The notes under the pieces: generated by a model | Told to the model about the DNA's origin: nothing | The model's database searches: none | The model's input: only the letters and a program-made list of their open reading frames with translations | In this document: positions 35,467-41,934 of the stretch, piece after piece | How positions within the stretch are numbered: the stretch's first letter is position 1 | Layout: every line of letters starts with the position of its first letter | NCBI GenBank assembly: GCA_001783695.1 | Contig: MFNE01000020.1 | Coordinates: 1-41,934 of the forward strand | Source of the DNA: Candidatus Lambdaproteobacteria bacterium RIFOXYD2_FULL_50_16 | Lineage (GTDB): Bacteria; SAR324; XYD2-FULL-50-16 | Reading direction: 5' to 3' | DNA: 41,934 nucleotides | Program-made: the position numbers and the translations under genes

Positions 35467-35614
35467 ACTTGGTCTCTTTGTGATCTATATGTTTTTTACA
35501 ATGTTTACAGTACTTTTTAAGCTCAAGCTTGGCAGGCTTGGTCTTTTTGTTCCGAGTTTTAGAATAATTGCGCCGTTTACACTCGGTACACTGAAGTTGT
35601 ATAATATCTCTCAT
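35465..35614 (-). CDS. rpmG: 50S ribosomal protein L33
   Basis: A 49-aa protein: [12 protein letters not shown] at the start, then [12 protein letters not shown] and [11 protein letters not shown]. It keeps both CxxC pairs (zinc-binding form). Its TAG stop (35465-35467) runs into the 5' end of tRNA-Trp. Position between a tRNA and tRNA-Trp/secE is typical for rpmG. Confidence 0.93.
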   Translation of the reverse strand: MRDIIQLQCTECKRRNYSKTRNKKTKPAKLELKKYCKHCKKHIDHKETK

Positions 35615-35633
35615 GGCCAATGCCTTTGAATTC

Positions 35634-35708
35634 TGGAGCCCAGGAGCAGAATTGAACTGCCGACCTTTTCCTTACCAAGGAAACGCTCTACCACTGAGCT
35701 ACCCGGGC
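35634..35708 (-). tRNA. tRNA-Thr (anticodon GGT)
   Basis: A 75-nt cloverleaf with encoded CCA. Acceptor GCCCGGG/CCTGGGC with one G-U pair; anticodon loop TTGGTAA on TTTCC/GGAAA gives GGT (reads ACC/ACU). It lies 19 bp upstream of rpmG. Confidence 0.95.
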
Positions 35709-35739
35709 CTTATGCCACGTCGCCGTGGCGTGAAATATC

Positions 35740-35824
35740 TGGTGGGGAGAGAAGGATTCGAACCTTCGAAGGCGGAGCCGACAGATTTACAGTCTGTTCC
35801 CTTTGGCCACTCGGGAATCTCCCC
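35740..35824 (-). tRNA. tRNA-Tyr (anticodon GTA)
   Basis: An 85-nt class II tRNA with encoded CCA. Acceptor GGGGAGA/TCTCCCC; anticodon loop CTGTAAA on ACAGA/TCTGT gives GTA; long variable arm. A 31-bp spacer with a small hairpin separates it from tRNA-Thr(GGT). Confidence 0.95.
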
Positions 35825-35836
35825 CCCATGGGGTAA

Positions 35837-35911
35837 TGGTGCTGGCTGAGGGACTCGAACTCCCGACCCGCTGTTTACAAAACAGCCGCTCTACCACTGA
35901 GCTAAGCCAGC
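35837..35911 (-). tRNA. tRNA-Thr (anticodon TGT)
   Basis: A 75-nt cloverleaf with encoded CCA. Acceptor GCTGGCT/AGCCAGC; anticodon loop TTTGTAA on GCTGT/ACAGC gives TGT (reads ACA/ACG). It is the first gene of the tRNA-rpmG-secE block. Confidence 0.95.
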
Positions 35912-35950
35912 ATAAAATTTTATACCCTTTCGATTCCATACGAAAAGGGC

Positions 35951-35979
35951 AAATTAATAGAGCCTTTATCCCTTGTCAA
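35951..35979 (-). promoter_or_regulatory. Candidate promoter of the tRNA/translation block
   Basis: On the - strand a perfect TTGACA -35 (35974-35979) is followed 17 nt later by TAATTT (35951-35956) as a weak -10, about 40 bp upstream of tRNA-Thr(TGT). It lies in the region divergent with era. The -10 is poor, so the assignment is moderate. Confidence 0.5.
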
Positions 35980-36048
35980 TCCCTTTTCGAACACCTAGCC
36001 TATTTTTTTAGAGGCCAAGGTCTCAAATTAACCCTAACTCTACAAGCG

Positions 36049-36951
36049 ATGGATCAAGACTTCAAGGCTGGAATGGTGGCGCTGATTGGGCGGCCCAATG
36101 TGGGCAAGTCCACGCTACTCAACGCCCTCCTAGGCCAAAAAATTGCCATAACTAGCCACAAACCCCAAACCACGCGTAACCGAATTTTAGGGGTCTTGAG
36201 TGAGCCCGGCTTCCAGGCGGTGCTTTTGGATACCCCTGGGATCCATGCGCCTAAAAACGAACTTCACCGGCGGATCGTGGGTTATGCCCACCAAAGTATC
36301 GAGGAGGCCGACTTGGTAATGTATCTAGCGGAGCCCCTAAATCTTGCAAGGGGTATCAGTCCAGAAGACAAAGCCATCTTAGAGCGGCTGGCGGGCTTAG
36401 AGGAGCGAGTTTTTCTGGTGCTTAACAAAGTAGATGAACACGAGCCGGAGACCGTACTTAAAAGTTTGGCTGAATTTAATCAAGCCTACCACTTTAAAGA
36501 AAGTTTTCCGGTTTCTGCGCTTAAAAAGTGGGGTTTAGAGGCCATTTTAGGGCTTTTTGGGCGGGTTTTGCCTGTTTCGGAGCCTTTATTCGACCCAGAA
36601 GAAGTAACCGACCAGCCTGAACGGGTGCTAGCGGCCGAGTTTGTCAGGGAACAGCTACACCGACAACTTCACCAAGAGATTCCTTATGGAGTAGCGGTGG
36701 TGGTGGAGCGGTTTAAAGAGGAAAAGGACCGGGTTAAAATCTGGGCGGTGATTCATACCGAAAAAGAGAGCCATAAAAAGATTATCATTGGAAAAGGGGG
36801 CTTAATGCTCAAACAAATCGGTACCGGAGCCCGCAAACAGATAGAAAACTTGTTAGGCACCAAGGTGTACCTAGACCTTCATGTAAAGGTCAGCCAAGGC
36901 TGGGTAGAAGACCCAACTCGCTTAACCCAGTTTGGTTATTTGGATCATTGA
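36049..36951 (+). CDS. era: GTPase Era
   Basis: A 300-aa ribosome-assembly GTPase acting on the 30S subunit. G1 is GRPNVGKS at 14-21, the switch I Thr pair is at 41-42, G3 is DTPG at 61-64 and G4 is NKVD at 126-129. The C-terminal KH domain contains IIIGKGGLMLKQIG near 245-260 and binds the 16S rRNA 3' end. I chose ATG 36049 because the family starts just before the G1 loop; the frame is open further upstream but crosses the tRNA genes. It is transcribed away from the tRNA block. Confidence 0.96.
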   Translation: MDQDFKAGMVALIGRPNVGKSTLLNALLGQKIAITSHKPQTTRNRILGVLSEPGFQAVLLDTPGIHAPKNELHRRIVGYAHQSIEEADLVMYLAEPLNLARGISPEDKAILERLAGLEERVFLVLNKVDEHEPETVLKSLAEFNQAYHFKESFPVSALKKWGLEAILGLFGRVLPVSEPLFDPEEVTDQPERVLAAEFVREQLHRQLHQEIPYGVAVVVERFKEEKDRVKIWAVIHTEKESHKKIIIGKGGLMLKQIGTGARKQIENLLGTKVYLDLHVKVSQGWVEDPTRLTQFGYLDH

Positions 36952-37153
36952 TTTTGGGGAATTTGCCAGAACTTGATCTTGTTCTAAAAAATTTTAAAAA
37001 TTAACTGGCCATTTTGCACTCTTGCGCTGCCTGCCCAAGCGCGGCTCTGGTAAAAACCAAATAGTTTTAGACAGCGGAGACTCTGTCAGCAAAACAGCTG
37101 GAGCCATAAAGACAGCCTTGTCAGGGGATTTCTGATAAACAGAGGCGGGCGAC
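36952..37153. other. Non-coding stretch downstream of era, possibly structured
   Basis: About 200 bp without a gene. Between about 37060 and 37130 it holds several small potential helices in a row (ACAG...CTGT, CAGC-AAAACA-GCTG, GACA-GCCT-TGTC) that could belong to a small RNA or leader. I could not match it to a known RNA family. Confidence 0.35.
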
Positions 37154-37190
37154 CCAAAGGAGCCTTGGGGTTGCCCCAGGGCTCCTTTGG
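37154..37190. terminator. Long hairpin between convergent era and 37194 gene
   Basis: CCAAAGGAGCC pairs with GGCTCCTTTGG, extended inside by TTGGGG/CCCCAG around a TTG loop, giving about 17 bp of near-perfect pairing. It sits just before the stop codon of the convergent gene. On the + strand it is followed by TGTTT. Likely a shared terminator. Confidence 0.75.
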
Positions 37191-37193
37191 TGT

Positions 37194-37448
37194 TTAAGCA
37201 AAAATCATTTGCTGCAAGCGCCGCTTGATCGATTCCTCGTTTGACTCGGCTAAAAGCTCGTCTAAACGGGTCTCGATATTTTCCTCGGTCAGCCGCTTCC
37301 AGCGACCATCCAGGGTCATAATAGCGACGTAGCCATCCTTAATATAGACCTCGCCGATTTCGGCGATTTCTACCTTGTGATTACTAGTTGCAGCTTTGGA
37401 GAGCAAAAGGGCGGTTTTCAGGCCCTCTTTAACTCGAAACTGTTCCAT
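37194..37448 (-). CDS. Hypothetical small protein
   Basis: An 84-aa soluble protein. The N-terminal half has short beta strands (VEIAEIGEVYIKDGYVAIMTLDGRWKRL) and the C-terminal half is a charged helix (RLDELLAESNEESIKRRL). No signal peptide or known motif. It is followed by the long hairpin at 37154. Function unknown. Confidence 0.65.
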   Translation of the reverse strand: MEQFRVKEGLKTALLLSKAATSNHKVEIAEIGEVYIKDGYVAIMTLDGRWKRLTEENIETRLDELLAESNEESIKRRLQQMIFA

Positions 37449-37504
37449 TGATTCTCCCGATAGAGGTTTGCTTCCTCATCGGCAGAACCGGCCAACAACT
37501 TTAG

Positions 37505-37699
37505 CTAGCCGGTCAAAAACTTGAACAGTAGTAACTGCAAAAACAAAATAAGCCCGACATTGATTAATAATTCAGGGTCAGCGTTCCGAGCGTCCTTGAT
37601 CGAGTTGCCAATCTCCTGCCGGCCTTTGCTGCTGGCTTCGGAGACGTTCATCATGGTTCCAGTATAGGGGTTATAAAAATACTTCTTTTCTTCATCCAT
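37505..37699 (-). CDS. Small tail-anchored membrane protein, unknown function
   Basis: A 64-aa protein. The first 45 residues are polar with NPYTGTMMNVSEASSKG, and the last 18 (LLINVGLILFLQLLLFKF) form a single C-terminal TM helix, giving a tail-anchor layout. GGGGAG lies about 10 bp upstream of the ATG. It is 56 bp upstream of the 37448 gene on the same strand and may form an operon with it. Confidence 0.6.
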   Translation of the reverse strand: MDEEKKYFYNPYTGTMMNVSEASSKGRQEIGNSIKDARNADPELLINVGLILFLQLLLFKFLTG

Positions 37700-37748
37700 A
37701 CCCTATTTCGCTCCCCCTTGCAAGATAATTACAAAAGCCATCCTGGCT

Positions 37749-39002
37749 TCAGCGGAGGTTGTCCTCCTGTTTTAAGGCTAAAAGCCCGTGAGTACCCAAC
37801 CCGGCAAGGGTTAGGCGAACAACCGCAAAGATCAAAAACGCTTGCGCCAACCCCAAGGCCCCGGCGTTTTCCATTGCGGGGTAAAGTACGAGTGACATAA
37901 CCAAGAGGCCACTCAACAACGCCCCAGCCTTGATCCTCACCGCTGCTAAGGATTCTAAGGCCATTTCATAAATCAGGCTTAACCCAATCAAGCATTCGGC
38001 CAAAAGCAACCAGCCTAAAAGGGGCACCGAAGCCAGAAACTTGGCGGGCAAAAGCCAGCCAATCAACCAGGGCAGCAGGGTAAAGCCAAACCCCATCACC
38101 AAAAGCCCCATAACCAACCCCAACCCAATCAGAAGCCAAAGGAACCGGCTAAATGCCCGCTTCTCTCGCTTTTCCATCAGGTAGGGAAAGGCCACGTTGT
38201 ACAAACTAGCGAAAAAAAACTTGGCAACCACGCTAAAGGAAAAGGCCATGGCTAACCAAGAAACCTCTTCTAAATGTGCTAAGCCCCGTTCGCTGGCCCA
38301 TAAAATCCAAAAAGGAGCGATAAATCCGGCTAGGTGGCTCAAAGAGTCAATCCCAGAAAACCGAAGTAGCGCCCTTTTTTTTATTGGGACATGGGGACCC
38401 AAGGCAGCCTTGCGGTAGCGCCCCAGTAAGAGGAACGGCAAAATCAATCCCTGGCACAAAAGCCCTAACACCGCCCCCTTAAGAGCCCCCAAAAAGGCCC
38501 CTATCCCTAAACACAGTGCATAAAGTGCCCGTTGTCCTAAAACAACCAAGGCCCGCTCTTTGGCTTGTTTTTTCGCGGATAGCCAGTTGATCAAATAACT
38601 AAACAAAGCCAACCCAGGGGCGGCCCACAAACTATAAACTACCCAGGTCTGGGTTAGCGGGTCCGTAAATAAGGGTACCAGCGCATTGATCCCCAAAAAC
38701 CCTATGGAAACAACTAACGCTAAAAGGGAAAAGAGTCGTAACGTCCCGGATAGATAGTCGTCAAGTCGGTTTTCGGATAGGCCATAACGAATCATCGCGG
38801 TGGGCAGACCCAGGGCCATTAAGGTAGCTAAAAGATTGTTGGTTTCGATTAAGAGTGAGGCCCTAGCAAAATCTTCAGTGTTTAACCAATGACCCAAACT
38901 AATCTTCAGGCCGAAGGCCAAAACCTGCACCAAAAGCAGGGTGCCAAAGAGGTGGAAAAACCCGGTTTTGAAAGCGGATTCGAGCTTTTTTTTAATCAGC
39001 AT
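37749..39002 (-). CDS. Polysaccharide flippase-like membrane protein (Wzx/MATE-like)
   Basis: A 417-aa integral membrane protein with about 12 TM helices. It begins LIKKKLESAFKTGFFHLFGTLLLVQVLAFGLKISLG, typical of oligosaccharide flippases that move lipid-linked repeat units across the inner membrane. I chose ATG 39002, which overlaps the glycosyltransferase stop by 11 bp, over a TTG at 39014. It is the last gene of the - strand polysaccharide operon. Charged loops are short, as in this family. The substrate is unknown. Confidence 0.8.
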   Translation of the reverse strand: MLIKKKLESAFKTGFFHLFGTLLLVQVLAFGLKISLGHWLNTEDFARASLLIETNNLLATLMALGLPTAMIRYGLSENRLDDYLSGTLRLFSLLALVVSIGFLGINALVPLFTDPLTQTWVVYSLWAAPGLALFSYLINWLSAKKQAKERALVVLGQRALYALCLGIGAFLGALKGAVLGLLCQGLILPFLLLGRYRKAALGPHVPIKKRALLRFSGIDSLSHLAGFIAPFWILWASERGLAHLEEVSWLAMAFSFSVVAKFFFASLYNVAFPYLMEKREKRAFSRFLWLLIGLGLVMGLLVMGFGFTLLPWLIGWLLPAKFLASVPLLGWLLLAECLIGLSLIYEMALESLAAVRIKAGALLSGLLVMSLVLYPAMENAGALGLAQAFLIFAVVRLTLAGLGTHGLLALKQEDNLR

Positions 39003-40134
39003 CCAAGGCCTCAAGTAATTCGCGGTACAGTAGAGAAAACTCGGTTTCCTTGGATTTGAGGGAAAATTGCTCTAAAAACCGGATTTTTGCATAACCATCT
39101 AAAGGTGGTTGAGGTTGAGTCAACGCGGTGGCGAGAAGATCAATCCGGTCAGGAGCGATGAGCCGCCCCCACTGGCCTTGGCCTAAACACTCGGGGTTGC
39201 CTCCTAATTGATTAGCGAGAACCGGCAGGCCCAAAGACAAGGCCTCTAAAAGCACGGTTGGCAGAGGATCAGGGGTTTTGGGGTAGTGCAGAAAAAGGTC
39301 GATTCCTTGATAAAACTCGGCCAGCGAATCAATAGGGCCTAGTAAAATCACTCGGCCATTTAATCCTTTTTGGGCAACCAGGTCTTTAAGTTGTGCTAGG
39401 TAGCGTTCTTGCGAGGGGCTGTGGGTCCCGCCTGCGAGAACCAATTTGATGGGCTCGGTTGGGATCAGGGCCAGCGCCTCAATCGCCTCCCGCATTCCTT
39501 TGCGCTCCTCTAAACTACCCATCATCCCCACCAGCTTGGAGCCGTCCGCCTTTAACTCGGCTAGCTTAAAGGATAACGCTCCATCCCCAGCTTGGAGTTG
39601 GGCCGGGTTTACATGGTTGTATAGGACTCTGATTTTTTCAGGGGCAATCCCTTGGGTCCGCAGGTTAAAGGCGACCGCCTCGCTCACGGCCAAAATGCGG
39701 GTGCTAAAAAAATCAAAAATTGCTGCTGCCAGTCTGTTCCGAAGCCCTGTTTTAAAGTCATGCATGTGCCAAAGCAAAGGGCGGTCCCAAGTCCAAGTGG
39801 GCAGGCATACATAAGGCATAGTGCTAAATCCATTAGCCTGCACCAGATCTGGTTTTTCCTTAAATATAAGACAGCTAATCTCAACAAAAGACCCTAGCAG
39901 TCGCCCCCAAAAAGCCAAAGGCCAAAAGGGGTTTTCTTCTCGTTTAAGAGGGGAAAGGCTTTTAGAGAGATGAGTTGGGACCCCGGCCTTCTGGGCTAAA
40001 TCAGCCAAGGGGCCAGCAGGGCAAATCAGGACTAAATCAAAGCTGGTTTGTTCGGCTAAAAAACGCAGCAATACTCGCTCGGCCCCGCCTAGTTGGGCTG
40101 TATGGCTGACAATCAAAACCTTAGTTTTTGCCAT
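38992..40134 (-). CDS. Glycosyltransferase, GT4-like
   Basis: A 380-aa GT-B enzyme. The N-terminal domain starts VLIVSHTAQLGGAERVLL, and the C-terminal domain has KLVGMMGSLEERKGMREAIEAL and the donor-binding LLEALSLGLPVLANQLGGNPE motif of family 4. It transfers a nucleotide sugar to a growing glycan on the cytoplasmic face. It is 44 bp after rfbC and overlaps the flippase gene, so it likely adds a residue to the same O-antigen or capsule unit. Confidence 0.9.
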   Translation of the reverse strand: MAKTKVLIVSHTAQLGGAERVLLRFLAEQTSFDLVLICPAGPLADLAQKAGVPTHLSKSLSPLKREENPFWPLAFWGRLLGSFVEISCLIFKEKPDLVQANGFSTMPYVCLPTWTWDRPLLWHMHDFKTGLRNRLAAAIFDFFSTRILAVSEAVAFNLRTQGIAPEKIRVLYNHVNPAQLQAGDGALSFKLAELKADGSKLVGMMGSLEERKGMREAIEALALIPTEPIKLVLAGGTHSPSQERYLAQLKDLVAQKGLNGRVILLGPIDSLAEFYQGIDLFLHYPKTPDPLPTVLLEALSLGLPVLANQLGGNPECLGQGQWGRLIAPDRIDLLATALTQPQPPLDGYAKIRFLEQFSLKSKETEFSLLYRELLEALDAD

Positions 40135-40178
40135 TTGAACCGGTGAGGGCAGGGTTGCAAGGACCGGCGCACCGGGAC

Positions 40179-40733
40179 TTAAGGAAACGGGTAATCGGGT
40201 GCTTTTACAAATTCAGCAAAGGTTGGTAATTTTTGGTCCTTTGCGCTTAAAACCGGATTTTCGAGTCGCCACTCAATGCCTAGGGCAGGGTCATCCCACT
40301 TAATCCCACCTTCGTCTTGCGGATTATAATATTCATCCACTTTATAACAAAACAACGCCGTTTCACTTAAAACCGCAAAGCCATGGGCAAACCCCTTGGG
40401 AATCCAAAGTTGCTCGTGGTTTTCGCTCGAAAGCTCAAAGGACTCCCAACGACCAAAACTAGGAGAGGAGCGCCGTAAGTCGAGCACTACGTCTAGTACG
40501 GATCCCGCCAAAACCCAAACCAATTTGCCTTGCGGGTTGCTTCGTTGAAAATGCAAACCCCGAAGTACCCCTTGGGAGGAGAGGGACTGGTTGTCTTGGA
40601 CAAACTGGGTCTCGATGCCCGCTTGGGAAAAACTTTTTTGATTATAAGACTCAAAGAAAAAGCCCCGTCTGTCCCCAAAAACCTTTGGATGGATTCGCTT
40701 TACCCCAAAAAGCCCGGTATCCTCAACCTGCAT
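40179..40733 (-). CDS. rfbC: dTDP-4-dehydrorhamnose 3,5-epimerase
   Basis: A 184-aa cupin enzyme of the dTDP-L-rhamnose pathway. The catalytic His is in GVLRGLHFQ (residue 61), with RRGFFFESY before it and the Tyr-containing FCYKVDEYY later. I chose ATG 40733, which overlaps the rfbB stop (TGATG); a TTG 3 bp upstream is possible. Full family length. Confidence 0.96.
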   Translation of the reverse strand: MQVEDTGLFGVKRIHPKVFGDRRGFFFESYNQKSFSQAGIETQFVQDNQSLSSQGVLRGLHFQRSNPQGKLVWVLAGSVLDVVLDLRRSSPSFGRWESFELSSENHEQLWIPKGFAHGFAVLSETALFCYKVDEYYNPQDEGGIKWDDPALGIEWRLENPVLSAKDQKLPTFAEFVKAPDYPFP

Positions 40734-41776
40734 CAAGCCCCCAACCCCTGCCGGGTTAAACGGTATTCGCCAGAGAGGATGTTTTTAACCCAGTCTTCGT
40801 GTTCTAGGTACCAATCAACGGTTTTTAAAAAGCCACTTTCGAAACTTTCCTCTGGCTGCCAGCCCAACTTGGCTTTGATTTTGGAAGCGTCGATGGCGTA
40901 GCGCCGGTCATGGCCAGGGCGGTCTTTGACAAAGGTGATTTGGTCTTTGTAACTACCCTTTTGTTTAGGCCGCCTTAGGTCTAAAATTTCGCAGATTCGG
41001 TGGACCACTTGGAGGTTGGTGAGTTCGTTATTGCCGCCAATATTATAACATTCGCCCAATTCGCCTCGCTCTAACGCGCGGTGGATACCTTTGCAATGGT
41101 CGAGTACAAATAACCAATCCCGAATGTTTTGCCCGTCTCCGTAAATCGGCAAGGGCTTGCCCGAAAGTGCGCTCAAGATTACCACAGGAATCAGCTTCTC
41201 TGGGAATTGGAAAGGGCCGTAGTTGTTGCTACAATTGGTGGTAATTACTGGGAAGTGGTACGTATGCCACCAAGCCCGAACCAGATGGTCCGACCCAGCT
41301 TTCGAGGCCGAATAGGGGCTGTTAGGCTGGTAAGGGGTTTCTTCGGTGAAGTATCCAGTCTCACCTAAACTGCCATAGACCTCGTCGGTGCTAACCTGAA
41401 GAAAGCGAAAATCCCCTTTGTTGGCTTCAAAATAGATTTTTGCTTGGTGAAGCAAGGTAAAGGTGCCTAAGACATTGGTTTTTACAAACTCCTTGGGCCC
41501 ATCAATGCTTCGGTCCACGTGGGACTCGGCCGCAAAATGCACCAGCCGGTCTGGCTTGAATTGGGCCAAGGCCTGGGCTACCAGCTGTTCATCGCAGATG
41601 TCGCCCACCACCACTTGGTGCTGCGGCCCCATTCCCTTCAAAGAATCCAAATTGCCAGCATAGGTCAATTTATCGAAAACCAACACCAACGACTCCGGTT
41701 CGGTTTGATCGATAAAATGCACAAAATTGGACCCAATAAACCCTGCTCCCCCAGTGACTAAATAGCGATGTTTCAT
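40733..41776 (-). CDS. rfbB: dTDP-glucose 4,6-dehydratase
   Basis: A 347-aa short-chain dehydrogenase-type enzyme. The NAD site is GGAGFIG at 8-14, the STDEVYG motif is near 127, and the catalytic YSASK is near 160. It makes dTDP-4-keto-6-deoxyglucose, the precursor of rhamnose and other deoxysugars. It is coupled to rfbC; rfbA and rfbD are not in the window. It begins 7 bp after the stop of the kinase fragment. Confidence 0.97.
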   Translation of the reverse strand: MKHRYLVTGGAGFIGSNFVHFIDQTEPESLVLVFDKLTYAGNLDSLKGMGPQHQVVVGDICDEQLVAQALAQFKPDRLVHFAAESHVDRSIDGPKEFVKTNVLGTFTLLHQAKIYFEANKGDFRFLQVSTDEVYGSLGETGYFTEETPYQPNSPYSASKAGSDHLVRAWWHTYHFPVITTNCSNNYGPFQFPEKLIPVVILSALSGKPLPIYGDGQNIRDWLFVLDHCKGIHRALERGELGECYNIGGNNELTNLQVVHRICEILDLRRPKQKGSYKDQITFVKDRPGHDRRYAIDASKIKAKLGWQPEESFESGFLKTVDWYLEHEDWVKNILSGEYRLTRQGLGA

Positions 41777-41783
41777 AAACAGA

Positions 41784-41934
41784 TCAATAGAGAGTGGCTA
41801 AGTAGCCCCGCAGTTCTTGGTTGCTGATGGGGATGTTGCCCACCCGGCTGACGGCGATGGCGGCGGCGCAGGTGCCCAAGAGGGCCGCTTCCATGAGGTT
41901 TCCTCCGGCGCACAAGGCGATGGCCATGCTGGCC
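41784..41934 (-). CDS. PfkB-family sugar kinase, C-terminal fragment cut by window edge
   Basis: About 49 codons in the - strand frame ending at TGA 41784-41786: ASMAIALCAGGNLMEAALLG, then AAAIAVSRVGNIPIS and ELRGYLATLY. The alternating small-residue helix and (V)GN(I/V)P(I/V)S ending resemble the C-terminus of PfkB-type kinases such as the HldA/RfaE heptose kinases. Sugar-nucleotide neighbours support an LPS-heptose role, but the catalytic part lies outside the window. Confidence 0.65.
   Translation of the reverse strand, partial: ASMAIALCAGGNLMEAALLGTCAAAIAVSRVGNIPISNQELRGYLATLY

Noticed and set aside
35613-35849. + strand frames over the tRNA cluster
   Set aside because: They are antisense reads of tRNA genes on the - strand.
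35803-36048. N-terminal extension of era
   Set aside because: It would run back through tRNA-Tyr and tRNA-Thr genes; ATG 36049 matches the family start.
37060-37130. c-di-GMP (GEMM-type) riboswitch
   Set aside because: A GCAAA and an AAAG..GCC element are present, but the conserved order and helices do not match the family.

Overview
The window reads as a chromosome segment of a Gram-negative bacterium. It has lipoprotein and Sec signal peptides, beta-barrel outer-membrane proteins with C-terminal Phe, dTDP-rhamnose genes and a full set of single-copy housekeeping genes. The order ftsH-folP-cdaA-ybbR-pdxJ resembles deltaproteobacteria-like lineages (for example SAR324/'Lambdaproteobacteria' or Desulfo-/Bdello-type groups). 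That placement is inferred from gene order and protein style, not from a search.

Layout. 1-6.1 kb: a surface-protein cluster on the + strand, with a 5'-truncated hypothetical gene, three secreted beta-barrel-like proteins, and a 1032-aa lipoprotein with five Calx-beta-like repeats and a fibrinogen-like C-terminal domain. 6.1-7.65 kb: mobile-element debris, mainly a badly decayed IS5-family transposase and possibly a scrap of an IS630-type gene. 7.65-9.5 kb: a small secreted protein preceded by a palindromic operator-like site, and an aspartoacylase/succinylglutamate-desuccinylase-family deacylase, both on the - strand. 9.6-15.5 kb: a tight three-gene + strand operon encoding a LolA-like periplasmic protein, an outer-membrane barrel, and an RND/MMPL transporter with two cyclic-nucleotide-binding-type domains at its C terminus. 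15.6-20.5 kb: tRNA-Ser(CGA), a methyl-accepting signalling protein, a TerB-like/zinc-ribbon protein, and a DUF3422-receiver pair. 20.7-24.7 kb: tRNA-Arg(GCG), tRNA-Ser(GGA), a VOC protein, SRP RNA, dnaX, ybaB and recR. 24.8-30.5 kb: a small secreted Cys protein, then (- strand) ftsH-folP-cdaA-ybbR-pdxJ, covering protein quality control, folate, c-di-AMP and PLP synthesis. 30.8-32.1 kb: a J-domain protein, a small hypothetical protein and iron SOD. 32.2-35.9 kb: the - strand tRNA-Thr/Tyr/Thr-rpmG-tRNA-Trp-secE-nusG-rplK-rplA-rplJ-rplL block, closed by a strong terminator. 36.0-37.0 kb: era. 37.2-37.7 kb: two small hypothetical proteins. 37.7-41.9 kb: a - strand polysaccharide operon with a PfkB-type kinase fragment, rfbB, rfbC, a GT4 glycosyltransferase and a flippase.

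The most unusual system is the 9.6-15.5 kb operon. It looks like an envelope lipid or hydrophobic-substrate trafficking route whose inner-membrane pump carries its own cyclic-nucleotide-type sensor modules. Secondary points of interest are the adhesin-like cluster at the left end, the tRNA-Arg with a GCG anticodon, the translation block lacking tuf, tRNA-Gly and a downstream rpoB, and the operator-like palindrome near 8.26 kb.
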